Assembly: GCA_002163135.1 (NCBI GenBank)
Contig: MAAN01000005.1
Coordinates: forward strand, 1 to 59,041
DNA length: 59,041 bases
Direction: 5' to 3'
Source: Alphaproteobacteria bacterium 46_93_T64
GTDB lineage: Bacteria > Pseudomonadota > Alphaproteobacteria > Sneathiellales > Sneathiellaceae
Part shown: piece after piece, positions 8,863-18,725 of the stretch
Numbering within the stretch: the stretch's first letter is position 1
Layout: every line of letters begins with the position of its first letter
Notes under the pieces: generated by a model
What the model saw: the letters and a program-made list of their open reading frames with translations, nothing else
What the model was told of the DNA's origin: nothing
Databases searched by the model: none
Position numbers and translations under genes: made by a program

Positions 8863-9168
8863 TCACTCCAATACAGGACGCATAAACGATCGTTCGTAAC
8901 TTATGATACATCGTGTGTCATTTGCGTATTCAAAGGCCGTTTGACACTCAGCATCTTGCTCACTGTTAGTTCTGTATGTTTCGTATTCCGCAAGATTTGG
9001 AAAACTAAACAATGCATAGGCGATATTGTTCGCGCCTTCATGGGGTAGGAAATAGCCGTGATGTATTCCCCCAAATTTCTTCACAAGCGGAATCCACATT
9101 TTGCTGTAGTTTTCGAACTCATCAATTTTTTGAGGATCAAGTACATATTTCAGATAACATGTGATCAT
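8863..9168 (-). CDS. NIPSNAP family protein
   Basis: The 101-residue protein begins MITCYLKYVLDPQKIDEFENYS and continues with the family pattern WIPLVKKFGGIHHGYFLPHEG, then YALFSFPNLAEYETYR. NIPSNAP domains are dimeric alpha-beta barrels of unclear function in bacteria. Start choice: ATG 9168 follows GGAGAAGAG at proper spacing, and the homology starts there; the in-frame ATG at 9255 adds an unconserved basic leader. Confidence 0.85.
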   Translation of the reverse strand: MITCYLKYVLDPQKIDEFENYSKMWIPLVKKFGGIHHGYFLPHEGANNIAYALFSFPNLAEYETYRTNSEQDAECQTAFEYANDTRCIISYERSFMRPVLE

Positions 9169-9345
9169 ATCGGACTCTTCTCCAGATTGCAGGAACATAG
9201 GCTTCATCATAATCGGAAACCTGCGACTTAAAACCGAAAACCGGCTATTAACCAAATCGCTATATAATATTTATATTGGAGATTATTGTTTCGGGATCTC
9301 TCCAGATTTATCTGGTTTTCGATCTGTACCGAAAGAGCGGCGAGA

Positions 9346-9420
9346 TGGCATCCCCTAGGAGAATTGAACTCCTGTTTCCAGAATGAAAATCTGGCGTCCT
9401 AACCACTAGACGAAGGGGAC
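9346..9420 (-). tRNA. tRNA-Glu (anticodon TTC)
   Basis: The reverse complement gives a 75-nt cloverleaf. Acceptor arms GTCCCCT and AGGGGAT pair with a G-U at 1:72, the anticodon stem CCAGA/TCTGG encloses loop TTTTCAT with anticodon TTC, the T-arm has AGTTCAATTCT, and GCCA follows. It reads GAA/GAG. A promoter-like pair of boxes lies upstream. Confidence 0.95.
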
Positions 9421-9441
9421 ACACTGTGTCGCTGGAGGCAG

Positions 9442-9470
9442 GATTTAAAGGTCTTCTGCCTACTTAGCAA
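9442..9470 (-). promoter_or_regulatory. Candidate promoter for tRNA-Glu
   Basis: On the minus strand, TTGCTA is followed after 17 bases by TAAATC, ending 21 bases before the first tRNA base. The spacing is right and the hexamers are moderate matches. Confidence 0.4.
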
Positions 9471-9537
9471 GAAAAAAATTCGATCTTTTTAATTTTTTTT
9501 TTGTAATGCCCCTGAGGACCGCAGTTTCCCTTTCTTA

Positions 9538-11322
9538 TCAGTTTATTCTGAAAGCATCGTCAATGAGGATTTGCGAGGAGGTTTGCCCCTTCCATGTGTT
9601 CTTTCTGAGGTGACCTGCGATATGAAACGACGCACCTTGATGAGATATCAAGCTGTCGCCTAATGGCGTCTCCAGACTTTTGAAGCTAATTCCGGTTAAC
9701 CGACCACGATTCCCAGCACCTGTCAAAATCACGCGCACATGATTTTCACCAACTATTGAAGCTTTAACAATTCTGGCATTACTTATCACAAATCGGGGTT
9801 CTGGATTTCCTGCACCATAGGGTCCAGCCATATCCAGTTGATCTATAAGATCAACTGTTGCCCCTTCGACACTAAGTGCACCATCCAACCCGAGACTGGC
9901 GGTTCGGATAGCATCTTTAACGTCACTTCTCAGCCTGTCGTTTAGAAATTCTGTAAATTCTTCCAATTTACTTTTATCAATGGTGAGGCCTGCCGCCATA
10001 GCGTGCCCACCACCAGCAATGATAAGTTCTTTATGTCTGGCAGCACCAATGGCTGCGCCAAGGTTCACTCCGGTCACAGAACGACCTGATCCCTTCCCTT
10101 GCTCCCCATCGAGCGCTACGACGACTGCAGGCCGTTGAAACGTCTCTTTCAAACGACTAGCAACGATCCCAATAACGCCCGGATGCCATCCTTCCCCGGC
10201 AACGACAAGAACCGCAGGGTCGCTGAGGCAAATTTTTTCAGCCTTCAGCATGGCCTCTTCTGTTACTTGAGCCTCAATTTCTTTGCGCTCGTGGTTATTT
10301 TCATCCAGGAACTGTGCGAGTTTACTGCATTCGTCCGGATTAGTACTGGAAAGAAGCCGCGCACCATATTCAGGCTTGCCAACTCGACCGCCCGCATTTA
10401 CCCGAGGGCCGAGGATATAACCCAAATGATAGGTACCAGGTGCCTCATCCAACCCTGATACGTCTCCAAGTGCCACAAGGCCCGGATTTCGGCGCTGAGC
10501 CATTACCTTCAAACCCTGAGCTACAAAGGCACGGTTTAGTCCTTTAAGGGGCACTACATCGCAAACTGTGCCAAGTGCCACCAGATCCAGCAACTGCATA
10601 AGGTTAGGAGGCGCTTTATCGCCATACCATTTATTTACGCGTAGCAATCTATTGACTGCAACCAATAACAAAAAGCTCACACCAACTGCTGCCAGATACT
10701 CGTATTCCTGACTTTCGTCATGGCGTTTCGGGTTAATTACCGCCACCGCTTCTGGCAAGCGTGTTTCAGCTTGATGATGATCTACTACTATAATATCGAG
10801 TCCGATGGATTTGGCGTGAGACAAAACATCGAAAGAAACGATCCCGCAATCTACTGTTATAACAAGGTCAATCCCCTGCGCCTTCAAGTGATCAAACGCG
10901 GGGCTATTCGGGCCATAGCCTTCTTTCAACCGATCAGGAATATAAATAACAAGCGGAATACCGATCAGATCAAAGAAACGTTTCAGGAGCCCTGAAGAGG
11001 TTGCACCATCTACATCATAATCACCAAAAACAGCGATTTTTTCGCCACTATTTATGGCATCAACGATACGTGATGCACCTTTGTCCATGTCTTTGAATGT
11101 GGAGGGATCGGGCAGAAGATCCCGCATGGTTGGTTGCAGGTATCTTTCGGCCTCATCCGGCGGAATATCTCGGCCGGCTAGAACGCGCCCGACAATTTCC
11201 GGAACACCAAGTCGTTGGGCTAGTGTGAGGCTCAAGCGGTCATCATTTGACCGCAAGCGCCATTTTTTGCTTTTGAGTGAGCTTTCAACACCCAAAAAAG
11301 CTGGTATTTCTTGCTCACTCAT
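9538..11322 (-). CDS. recJ: Single-stranded-DNA-specific 5'-3' exonuclease RecJ
   Basis: The 594-residue protein shows the DHH-family motifs in order: FGDYDVDGATSSG (motif I, near residue 100), ITVDCGI, VVDHHQAE (the DHH motif) and AALGTVCDVVPL. The DHHA1 part follows with GWHPGVIGIVASRL and the GGGHAMAAG motif, then the OB-fold C-terminal region. RecJ degrades single-stranded DNA 5'-3' in RecF recombination and mismatch repair and needs Mn/Mg. It is the last gene of a minus-strand operon, 18 bases after glpX. No clear hairpin follows the stop, only A/T-rich runs. Confidence 0.97.
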   Translation of the reverse strand: MSEQEIPAFLGVESSLKSKKWRLRSNDDRLSLTLAQRLGVPEIVGRVLAGRDIPPDEAERYLQPTMRDLLPDPSTFKDMDKGASRIVDAINSGEKIAVFGDYDVDGATSSGLLKRFFDLIGIPLVIYIPDRLKEGYGPNSPAFDHLKAQGIDLVITVDCGIVSFDVLSHAKSIGLDIIVVDHHQAETRLPEAVAVINPKRHDESQEYEYLAAVGVSFLLLVAVNRLLRVNKWYGDKAPPNLMQLLDLVALGTVCDVVPLKGLNRAFVAQGLKVMAQRRNPGLVALGDVSGLDEAPGTYHLGYILGPRVNAGGRVGKPEYGARLLSSTNPDECSKLAQFLDENNHERKEIEAQVTEEAMLKAEKICLSDPAVLVVAGEGWHPGVIGIVASRLKETFQRPAVVVALDGEQGKGSGRSVTGVNLGAAIGAARHKELIIAGGGHAMAAGLTIDKSKLEEFTEFLNDRLRSDVKDAIRTASLGLDGALSVEGATVDLIDQLDMAGPYGAGNPEPRFVISNARIVKASIVGENHVRVILTGAGNRGRLTGISFKSLETPLGDSLISHQGASFHIAGHLRKNTWKGQTSSQILIDDAFRIN

Positions 11323-11340
11323 TTGGTATTTCCTATTACG

Positions 11341-12297
11341 TTATGCGCGGTGATTACCACGGATGTAGCGAACTGTGCCAGTGTGGGAGCGCATGACAAG
11401 TGTTTCGGTATGAACCCGATCACCAACCTGTCGAACACCTTTTAGCATAGAGCCATCAGTTACACCTGACGCTGCAAAAATCACGCTGCCTGAGGCAAGT
11501 TCTTCCAGATTGTAAACCTGATTAAAGTCTTTAACACCCCATTTGATGCCGCGCGCTTTCTCATCGTCGTTACGGAATACCAGACGGCCTTGCATTTGAC
11601 CGCCAATGCAACGAAGTGCTGCTGCTGCGAGAACACCTTCAGGGGCACCGCCAGTACCCACATACATGTCAATGCCGCTATCTGGGTTTGAAGTTGCCAT
11701 AACTCCAGCAACATCACCATCTGAAATTAGTGTGATGCGGGCTCCGGTTTCACGGATAGATTTAATAATTTCAGCGTGACGAGGGCGATCGAGAACACAT
11801 GCCATTGTTTGACTAACCGGCACACCTTTAGCTTCTGCAATAGCGCGCATGTTATCGCCAGCAGATTTGTCTATATCGATGATACCTTCAGGAAAACCAC
11901 TGCCAACAGCAATTTTTTCCATATATGTATCAGGGGCATGCAAAAAGTTACCTGATTCAGCAAATGCAATAACAGCGAGCGCATTTGGGCCGCCTTTAGC
12001 TGTTAATGTTGTACCTTCAAGTGGGTCCAATGCGATATCGATTTTCGGACCTTTGCCGCTACCAACTTTCTCACCAATATATAGCATTGGCGCTTCATCG
12101 CGTTCACCTTCACCGATCACAATTGTGCCGTCGATATCAAGTTTATTGAGTGCGGTACGCATCGCGTCAACGGCAGCTTGGTCGGCAGCTTTTTCATCGC
12201 CAAGGCCAACCAAATGACAAGCTGCACGAGCAGCTGCTTCCGTCACACGAACGATTTCCAGAGTTAATTTTCTATCAAGTTTAGCAATTTCAGACAT
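11341..12297 (-). CDS. glpX: Class II fructose-1,6-bisphosphatase GlpX
   Basis: The 318-residue protein carries the class II signature IALDPLEGTT (metal and phosphate site) plus VIGEGERDEAPML and YVGTGGAPEGVLAAAAL. It converts fructose-1,6-bisphosphate to fructose-6-phosphate for gluconeogenesis, using Mg or Mn. The length is normal. It lies 49 bases downstream of hom and just upstream of recJ, a gene order I know from several alphaproteobacterial genomes. The operon mixes amino-acid, carbon and repair functions, so transcription is probably shared for chromosomal rather than pathway reasons. Confidence 0.97.
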   Translation of the reverse strand: MSEIAKLDRKLTLEIVRVTEAAARAACHLVGLGDEKAADQAAVDAMRTALNKLDIDGTIVIGEGERDEAPMLYIGEKVGSGKGPKIDIALDPLEGTTLTAKGGPNALAVIAFAESGNFLHAPDTYMEKIAVGSGFPEGIIDIDKSAGDNMRAIAEAKGVPVSQTMACVLDRPRHAEIIKSIRETGARITLISDGDVAGVMATSNPDSGIDMYVGTGGAPEGVLAAAALRCIGGQMQGRLVFRNDDEKARGIKWGVKDFNQVYNLEELASGSVIFAASGVTDGSMLKGVRQVGDRVHTETLVMRSHTGTVRYIRGNHRA

Positions 12298-12346
12298 TTC
12301 ATTTCATCCAAAAATGGGGCCAAGTATTTGCTTGAGCCCCATGTTA

Positions 12347-13627
12347 TCAAAGTTTAGCTATTCGGATCATGCGTGGCTTCGCCAGGCTATGATCAAATTT
12401 TTCAATTTTAGACAGCGCTCTCAAAAGTGCGTCTTCTTTCACTTCGTGCGTTGTCAGTACAACAGACACTTCCTCTTCCGGCGCGCGTCCATGCTGCAAC
12501 AAACTCTCAATCGAGATTTCTTCATCCCTGAATGTGGCAGAGATATCGGCGATCACACCAGGTAAATCCAATACGGTCAGTCGAACATAATAGCAGCCAA
12601 CATGACTTTCTACGGGCATTGTCGGAATTGCTTTTAAGCGCCCAACAGGAATACCAAATGTTGGTGAAATACGGCCAGCAGCAACATCGACTATATCTGC
12701 GACAACCGCAGAGGCGGTTGGCCCCTCACCTGCGCCGCGTCCTTCATAGACAGTGCTATCGACAAAATCACCCTCAGCTACAACCGCGTTAAACACGCCC
12801 GATACGTTGGCGATTGCGGTATCTTTTCGAACCATGCAAGGGTGAACCCTTTGCTCAATTCCACCGTTATTTTTCCGAGCCACACCAAGCAAACGAATTC
12901 GATATCCAAACTCTTTTGCAAAGGCAATATCCAGCGCAGAGACTTCGCGAATACCTTCGATATAAACATTATCAAAATCCACTGGGGTCCCAAATGCTAT
13001 ACTGGTCAATATTGCCAGCTTATGCGCTGCATCAACGCCGTCCACATCAAAGCTTGGGTCTGCTTCTGCATATCCAAGGGCTTGCGCATCACTAAGGATT
13101 GCATCAAAATCGCCACCTGTTTCTTCCATTTCAGTTAGAATGTAGTTACAGGTTCCGTTCAGAATGCCATAGACCCGGGAGATTGCGTTACCGCTCAAAC
13201 CCTCGCGCATTGCCTTTACGATGGGAATCCCACCCGCAACCGCGGCTTCGTAATTAAGCGGCGCGTCATTTTTTTCTGCGAGTGTCGCAAGCTCTGTTCC
13301 ATGGACCGCAATCAAAGCCTTATTCGCGGTTACAACAGGCTTGCCAGCTTTAAGAGCGGCGACACAAAGATCCTTTGCCACGCCTTCACTGCCACCGATC
13401 AGTTCCAATATCATCTCGACATTTGGATCGCTGACCATGTCAACGGCATTGGTGTACCACGTCATCCCATCTAGTGAAACGCCGCGATCTTTCGTTTGAT
13501 CACGCCCAGAGACAGCAACCACTTCCAGTTCCTGACCGCAACGGTCTTTTAACAATTCTGCATGGCTCTGGAGGATTTTGATAACCCCAACACCAACAGT
13601 TCCAATTCCTGCAACACCAATTTTCAT
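12347..13627 (-). CDS. hom: Homoserine dehydrogenase
   Basis: The 426-residue protein has the N-terminal nucleotide site GIGTVGVGV, the catalytic domain motifs GTCNYILTEM and EADPSFDVDGVDAAHKLAIL (family signature with the catalytic Lys and Asp), and a C-terminal ACT domain (residues about 345-425, beginning YYVRLTVLDLPGVIADI). It reduces aspartate semialdehyde to homoserine for threonine and methionine; the ACT domain is the likely site of threonine feedback. The start is one base after the alaC stop, implying translational coupling. A homoserine sulfhydrylase at 53.4 kb uses the product's ester. Confidence 0.97.
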   Translation of the reverse strand: MKIGVAGIGTVGVGVIKILQSHAELLKDRCGQELEVVAVSGRDQTKDRGVSLDGMTWYTNAVDMVSDPNVEMILELIGGSEGVAKDLCVAALKAGKPVVTANKALIAVHGTELATLAEKNDAPLNYEAAVAGGIPIVKAMREGLSGNAISRVYGILNGTCNYILTEMEETGGDFDAILSDAQALGYAEADPSFDVDGVDAAHKLAILTSIAFGTPVDFDNVYIEGIREVSALDIAFAKEFGYRIRLLGVARKNNGGIEQRVHPCMVRKDTAIANVSGVFNAVVAEGDFVDSTVYEGRGAGEGPTASAVVADIVDVAAGRISPTFGIPVGRLKAIPTMPVESHVGCYYVRLTVLDLPGVIADISATFRDEEISIESLLQHGRAPEEEVSVVLTTHEVKEDALLRALSKIEKFDHSLAKPRMIRIAKL

Positions 13628-13628
13628 A

Positions 13629-14849
13629 TCATTTACCGCTATTCTTTGCGTGATAGGCAGTCAGATGCTTATCAGACTCTGACAAAAATTTCTTTATGTT
13701 TCTTATTGCCTGACGAATACGTTGTTCGTTCTCCACCATAGCAATACGTACAAACTTGTCCCCGTGCTCTCCAAAGCCGAGCCCGGGTGCAACCGCAACT
13801 TGCGCTTCTTGCAACAAGAGTTTTGAGAACTCAAGACTTCCCAACGCAGTAAAAGGTTCCGGTATCGGTGCCCACGCGAACATAGTTGCGTCCGGAAGCG
13901 GTATTTCCCAACCTGCAGCCGCTAAGCCATCAATCATAACGTCCCGCCGAGCCCGGTACAAATCACGTGCCTCTTGCACACAATCCTGAGGGCCATTCAA
14001 TGCAGCGGTCGCCGCAACTTGAATAGGAGTAAATGCGCCATAATCCAAATAGGATTTAATTCTGGTTAGCGCCCCGATAAGTTCTTTGTTGCCGGTTGCA
14101 AAACCCATACGCCAGCCAGGCATTGAATAGGTTTTAGACAAAGACGTAAATTCAACAGCTATATCTTTCGCACCTTCCACCTGAAGAATTGAAGGTGGTT
14201 TTTCATCGCCGAAATATATCTCAGCATAGGCCAGATCAGACAAGATATACATATTGTGCTTCTTGGCGTAATCGACAACTTTACGATAGAATTCCAGATC
14301 AACTGTCATCGCCGTCGGATTAGACGGAAAATTCAAGATCAGACAAACTGGTGTTGGAAAACAATGCCGCATCCCACGTTCCAGCGCCTCAAAAAAATCA
14401 ATATGAGGGCCAACTTCAAAATGCCGAACAACTGCACCCGCGATGATAAATCCGTATGGATGGATCGGATAGCTTGGGTTTGGAGACAAGATCACGTCAC
14501 CCGGCGTCGTGATGGCCATGGCAAGGTTCGCTAGCCCTTCTTTTGAGCCTAGCGTTGCAATAGTTTCGGTATCCGGATCAATATCTACGTCAAAGCGGCG
14601 TTTGTAATATGCTGCGTTGGCACGGCGTAATCCGGGGATACCACGACTTGTAGAATAACGATGCGTCCGGCCATCCTGAACAGTCTCCACCAGCTTATCG
14701 ACAATATGCTGAGGTGTCGGGCTGTCAGGGTTGCCCATCCCAAGGTCAATGATGTCCTCTCCGGCCGCTCGGGCTGCTGCTTTCATACGATTAACTTCTT
14801 CAAATACGTACGGGGGCAGTCGCTTAATGCGATGAAAATCGGAGTTCAT
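13629..14849 (-). CDS. alaC: AlaC-type alanine-forming aminotransferase
   Basis: The 406-residue fold-type I PLP enzyme matches E. coli AlaC closely along its length as I remember it: RIKRLPPYVF, GEDIIDLGMGNPDSPTP, YSTSRGIPGLRRA, GSKEGLAN, NPSYPIH, NFPSNPTA, and the PLP-lysine segment SLSKTYSMPGWRMGF. It transfers amino groups between glutamate and pyruvate. Many databases call such proteins LL-diaminopimelate aminotransferase, but the AlaC similarity is stronger. It is the first gene of alaC-hom-glpX-recJ. A GAGAAAAGG ribosome site precedes the ATG. Confidence 0.9.
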   Translation of the reverse strand: MNSDFHRIKRLPPYVFEEVNRMKAAARAAGEDIIDLGMGNPDSPTPQHIVDKLVETVQDGRTHRYSTSRGIPGLRRANAAYYKRRFDVDIDPDTETIATLGSKEGLANLAMAITTPGDVILSPNPSYPIHPYGFIIAGAVVRHFEVGPHIDFFEALERGMRHCFPTPVCLILNFPSNPTAMTVDLEFYRKVVDYAKKHNMYILSDLAYAEIYFGDEKPPSILQVEGAKDIAVEFTSLSKTYSMPGWRMGFATGNKELIGALTRIKSYLDYGAFTPIQVAATAALNGPQDCVQEARDLYRARRDVMIDGLAAAGWEIPLPDATMFAWAPIPEPFTALGSLEFSKLLLQEAQVAVAPGLGFGEHGDKFVRIAMVENEQRIRQAIRNIKKFLSESDKHLTAYHAKNSGK

Positions 14850-14954
14850 TGGCCTTTTCTCTATATCTAAGGGTGTGTAGATGCCAACGCGTCAAAATCT
14901 CATCCAGAAATTTTAGGCGCGCGGCGAATTAAGCAGTGTTTAAACGATGTTTGC

Positions 14955-16106
14955 TTACTTTACGAGGAAGATTTCAGTCCGGCGGTTTTTAGCTTCATCA
15001 CTCGGCATCGATTCACGCGTTACAGGGATACTGTCACTTAACGCTTCCACCATAATATTACTTGGTGCAACACCAAGCTTGATCAATCGGTTCACAACAA
15101 CACCAGAGCGTTCCTGAGAGACCCGTAAATTTACAAGTTTGTGCCGATCGACAGGTAATTGCCGTGTGCGGCTAGAGGCATGACCGACCACTTTAACCAT
15201 GGCGCCGGATTGTCTCTGCGCTTGAGCAATTTGCTTAAGCTTAGATACATCTGCTGCACCCAAACGCGCGGAGCCCGTGTCAAAGTGAATAACTGCTGCT
15301 GGTGTTCCTGATGCAGAAAATCCACCTGTAGACTGCTGACCAGTTGCGGCACCATATCCAAGTGATACTGGTTGATTATAGGTATCTCGAACAACTTGTG
15401 ACACCGCTACTGCCGAAAGCCCCAATGGTCGCACATTAAGAGACTGGAACTGCATATTTGCGGGAAGAGTCGTTGTCGTTGCCGCCGATGCAGCCAATTG
15501 CTGCTGATACACATCGCTGACCCCGGTACCACTAATAACGATAGTTGATCCACCGGGCACTTGCGTTGCATACGCTTGTTGCGGCGTCGTTACCGGCGCG
15601 GCGTTCGGCATAAGCTTCAAACCACCTGACGTTTGTGTCGCTGTTGGGAACTGCGATACGGCTTGTCCCGGCTGAGCAAGCTGCGTGCTAGCCACCGGCT
15701 GAGTAGGAGATGGCGTAATCGCAGGTCCAGTGGCGGCCGCCACAACAGGTGGTTTTGGAGCCTCCATTGATTGTGGTGTCGTCGCTGCGCGAAGATTGTC
15801 ATCGGTATATTGCGCGTTCTGGCGATCCGCCTTCAACCCTTCTTGAATTGAGGAGGCTTCTTCGATAGAAACTGTTTGGCCCGCGACATCAGGAACTTGG
15901 CCCAGCTTAGGGTATTCTTCATTCGCACCGGTGGTTTCAATTGGTTTTCCGGCTTCTTCATCATCAAACCAGTTCATTGGATTAACCCAATCCGGAGTGG
16001 AACAACCAGCTACGGTTAAAAGAAGTGCGCCCATCACCAATTTGGATGCGCCCTTCTTCAACTCAGTAGAACCGAAGAGTTTGGAATTTTGAAGTGTCGC
16101 CATCAT
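14955..16106 (-). CDS. OmpA-family outer-membrane lipoprotein
   Basis: A lipobox TVAGC places the acylated Cys at about residue 35, counting from ATG 16106. A long low-complexity Pro/Thr/Gln/Ala-rich linker (about 60-270) follows, then a C-terminal OmpA/MotB peptidoglycan-binding domain: IHFDTGSARLGAAD, VKVVGHASSRT, LRVSQERSGVVVNRLIKLGV and the closing NRRTEIFLV. The domain should anchor the outer membrane to the cell wall. Spacing to alaC (about 105 bases) and a different theme suggest its own transcript. The start is uncertain: ATGs at 16124 and 16178 are also in frame. Confidence 0.85.
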   Translation of the reverse strand: MMATLQNSKLFGSTELKKGASKLVMGALLLTVAGCSTPDWVNPMNWFDDEEAGKPIETTGANEEYPKLGQVPDVAGQTVSIEEASSIQEGLKADRQNAQYTDDNLRAATTPQSMEAPKPPVVAAATGPAITPSPTQPVASTQLAQPGQAVSQFPTATQTSGGLKLMPNAAPVTTPQQAYATQVPGGSTIVISGTGVSDVYQQQLAASAATTTTLPANMQFQSLNVRPLGLSAVAVSQVVRDTYNQPVSLGYGAATGQQSTGGFSASGTPAAVIHFDTGSARLGAADVSKLKQIAQAQRQSGAMVKVVGHASSRTRQLPVDRHKLVNLRVSQERSGVVVNRLIKLGVAPSNIMVEALSDSIPVTRESMPSDEAKNRRTEIFLVK

Positions 16107-16346
16107 TGTCGCCCGTACCTGCATCAATTTGCGGGTTCTTAGCACAATCAGGCTTCTTCCCCCAATTGGCATCCCCACCTAAAATGTTTCTCACTAACTT
16201 AAAGCATATCGGCAACAATTCCGCAATATTTTCAATGTATATATAAATAAATGCAGTCAAAAACCTTTTTTTTCTGCTCTAATAGCAGCATCTGATAAAG
16301 TGTGAATATCCACACGCTGACAGCAATTGAACCAATGGGGACGCAA

Positions 16347-18173
16347 ATGTCAGAAAAACAAGAAAGCGTATTTAGTCCAACCCTTCCAGAGGGTTCCCAA
16401 GAATTTGCAGACAACATGGCAAAGATCTCGCAGAAAAGCATGGACTTGGTAAACGAGTTTTACGCGTCGCAAAGTTCCTCAAAAAATGTCGAACTGGATC
16501 CCCTGAATATTGGTAGCGCCTTTTTGAATTTGACCACAAAAATGATGGCCGACCCTGAGAAGCTCATAAACGCACAAGCAGCGCTTTGGCAAGGTTACAT
16601 GAACATCTGGCAAAACATGGCAACGAGTGCCGGTGATCAGCAGAGCATCCCCGTAATTGGGCCGGAAAAAGGCGACAAACGTTTTCGCTCTGACGAGTGG
16701 AACAAGAATCAAATTTTCAACTACATCAAGCAAACCTACCTTCTGACTGCTAAAAGTATAAATGATCAGGTCGCTGATGCTGAAGGATTGGATGAAACCT
16801 CACGCAGGAAAGTAGATTTCTATACAAAGCAATTTACCGATGCCTTATCACCCACCAACTTCTTTTGGACCAATCCGGATGTTTTGAAACGTACGCTTGA
16901 GACGAAAGGTGAAAACCTGGTCACTGGCCTTGAACATCTGTTGGAGGATCTAAAATCAGGCGACGGCCAACTAAGCCCTCGTATGGTGCCTGACGATGCC
17001 TTTGAGGTCGGCAAAGATATTGCAGCAACACCGGGTAAAATCGTCTTTCAAAACGATCTGATGCAGCTTATTCAATACACGCCGACCACAGACAAAGTGT
17101 ATAAAAAGCCACTTCTAATTACACCACCGTGGATAAACAAATTCTACATTCTGGATCTGAAGAAAGAGAATTCATTTATCAGCTGGTGTGTTGATCAGGG
17201 ATATACAGTTTTCATAATTTCTTGGGTTAATCCTGACGAACGACATATAGAAAAAACGTTTGAAAGCTATATGTCTGAAGGTATCTTGGCAGCCCTTGAC
17301 GCCATAGAGCAGACGACCGGTGAAAAAGAAGTCACAGCTATCGGTTATTGCATCGGCGGAACGTTGATGTCTGCGACTTTATCGTACATGGCCTCTATGG
17401 GGGAAGAACGCATTACAGCCTGCACCTTCTTCGCGGCTCAAGTAGATTTCGAAGACGCAGGAGATCTATTGCTGTTCACAGATGAAGAACAAGTGCAGAT
17501 GATTGAGCGTAAGATGAAAACTGCAGGTTTTCTAGAAGGCCGCAATATGGCGACGACCTTTAACATGTTGCGTTCTAACGATTTAATCTGGTCTTTTGTG
17601 ATTAACAACTACCTCATGGGAAAAGATCCATTCCCGTTTGATTTGTTGTTCTGGAATTGCGATACGACCAATATGCCGCCAGAGATGCACAGCTTTTATC
17701 TGCGCAATATGTATCAGAAAAACCTACTGCAAAAACCTGGCGGATTGACCCTTGGTGGACAACCAATTGATTTGTCGAAGATTAATATACCAATTTTTGT
17801 TCAGGCCAGTAAGGAAGACCATATATCCCCATTTGAATCCGTTTTTAAGGCCACAAAATTAATGAGCGGCCCGGCCGAATTCATGTTGTCAGGTTCAGGG
17901 CATATTGCAGGCGTCATCAATCACCCCAATGCGAATAAATATCAACATTGGGTAAATTCATCGAAGAAGAATTATAAAACAGCCGGTGATTGGTTTGAAG
18001 ATGCAAAAGAACATCCGGGTTCGTGGTGGCCGCATTGGAACAAATGGCTTTCCAAGAAATCTGGTCCAAAAGTTGCAGCCCGCGATCCGGCTAAAGGTAA
18101 GTTAAAACCCATAGAAGATGCACCGGGATCTTACGTGAAGGTTGTCGCTAAAAAAGGTGCTACCGAAGAATAA
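16347..18173 (+). CDS. phaC: Class I poly(3-hydroxyalkanoate) synthase PhaC
   Basis: The 608-residue protein has the PhaC N-terminal domain and an alpha/beta-hydrolase core with the lipase-like box GYCIGG (catalytic Cys near residue 335), the Asp in SKEDHISP and the His in SGSGHIAGVINHP. Other hallmarks are PLLITPPWINKFYILDL, SWVNPD and WWPHW near the end. It polymerises 3-hydroxyacyl-CoA into storage granules. Length and the C-x-x-P-free box fit class I. The start is ATG 16347 with GGGGA upstream; a GTG at 16302 is in frame. No phasin, phaA or phaB is adjacent. It is convergent with the carbonic anhydrase gene. Confidence 0.96.
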   Translation: MSEKQESVFSPTLPEGSQEFADNMAKISQKSMDLVNEFYASQSSSKNVELDPLNIGSAFLNLTTKMMADPEKLINAQAALWQGYMNIWQNMATSAGDQQSIPVIGPEKGDKRFRSDEWNKNQIFNYIKQTYLLTAKSINDQVADAEGLDETSRRKVDFYTKQFTDALSPTNFFWTNPDVLKRTLETKGENLVTGLEHLLEDLKSGDGQLSPRMVPDDAFEVGKDIAATPGKIVFQNDLMQLIQYTPTTDKVYKKPLLITPPWINKFYILDLKKENSFISWCVDQGYTVFIISWVNPDERHIEKTFESYMSEGILAALDAIEQTTGEKEVTAIGYCIGGTLMSATLSYMASMGEERITACTFFAAQVDFEDAGDLLLFTDEEQVQMIERKMKTAGFLEGRNMATTFNMLRSNDLIWSFVINNYLMGKDPFPFDLLFWNCDTTNMPPEMHSFYLRNMYQKNLLQKPGGLTLGGQPIDLSKINIPIFVQASKEDHISPFESVFKATKLMSGPAEFMLSGSGHIAGVINHPNANKYQHWVNSSKKNYKTAGDWFEDAKEHPGSWWPHWNKWLSKKSGPKVAARDPAKGKLKPIEDAPGSYVKVVAKKGATEE

Positions 18174-18181
18174 TTCTCGGC

Positions 18182-18700
18182 CTAACCTGCATTGTAAATT
18201 TGCGCTAGTTCCGCATAATGCTTGGAGCCTTTTGTTAGGTTCTTCTGCTCATCTTCGCTCAACTTGCGAAGAAATTTGGCAGGAGAACCTCCCCAAAGCT
18301 CACCTTTGGGAACGCGCTTGTTTGGAGTAACCAGAGCACCAGCGGCGACCATAGCGCCGCTTTCAACCACAACACCATCGAGAACTACTGTCCCCATACC
18401 CACGAAGCTGCCATCTTCTAGCGTACAGCCGTGTATGATGCAATTGTGGCCAACCAGAACATCATCTCCAATAGTCGTTGAGTGCGTCCCACCAGAGACA
18501 TGAATGACTGTGCCGTCCTGAATGTTGCTTCCCTTACCAATTCGAATGGAATGCACATCGCCGCGAACAACACAGTTAAACCAAATGCTTGAACGGGCAC
18601 CAATGACCACATCACCAATCACATCGGCAGACGGTGCTATAAAAACATCTTCTGCAATATCAGGTGTCATGCCCTTAAAGGTCAAAATGTTCTTTGTCAT
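18182..18700 (-). CDS. Gamma-type carbonic anhydrase family protein (left-handed beta-helix)
   Basis: The 172-residue protein is built of hexapeptide repeats (ADVIGDVVIGARSSIWFNCVVRGDV and onwards) and has the three zinc-ligand positions of the gamma-CA family: His in VIHVSGG, HNC in VGHNCIIHGC. It forms a trimer binding zinc between subunits; in vivo it may be a carbonic anhydrase or an acyl-modifying relative (YrdA/PaaY). ATG 18700 follows AAAGGGAT and lies 25 bases after argC, so the two are probably cotranscribed. Confidence 0.88.
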   Translation of the reverse strand: MTKNILTFKGMTPDIAEDVFIAPSADVIGDVVIGARSSIWFNCVVRGDVHSIRIGKGSNIQDGTVIHVSGGTHSTTIGDDVLVGHNCIIHGCTLEDGSFVGMGTVVLDGVVVESGAMVAAGALVTPNKRVPKGELWGGSPAKFLRKLSEDEQKNLTKGSKHYAELAQIYNAG

Positions 18701-18725
18701 TAGTATATCCCTTTTATTCTTTGTT

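Noticed and set aside
9295-9325. CCAGAT/ATCTGG hairpin near tRNA-Glu as terminator
   Set aside because: Short stem with no proper T-run in the tRNA direction.
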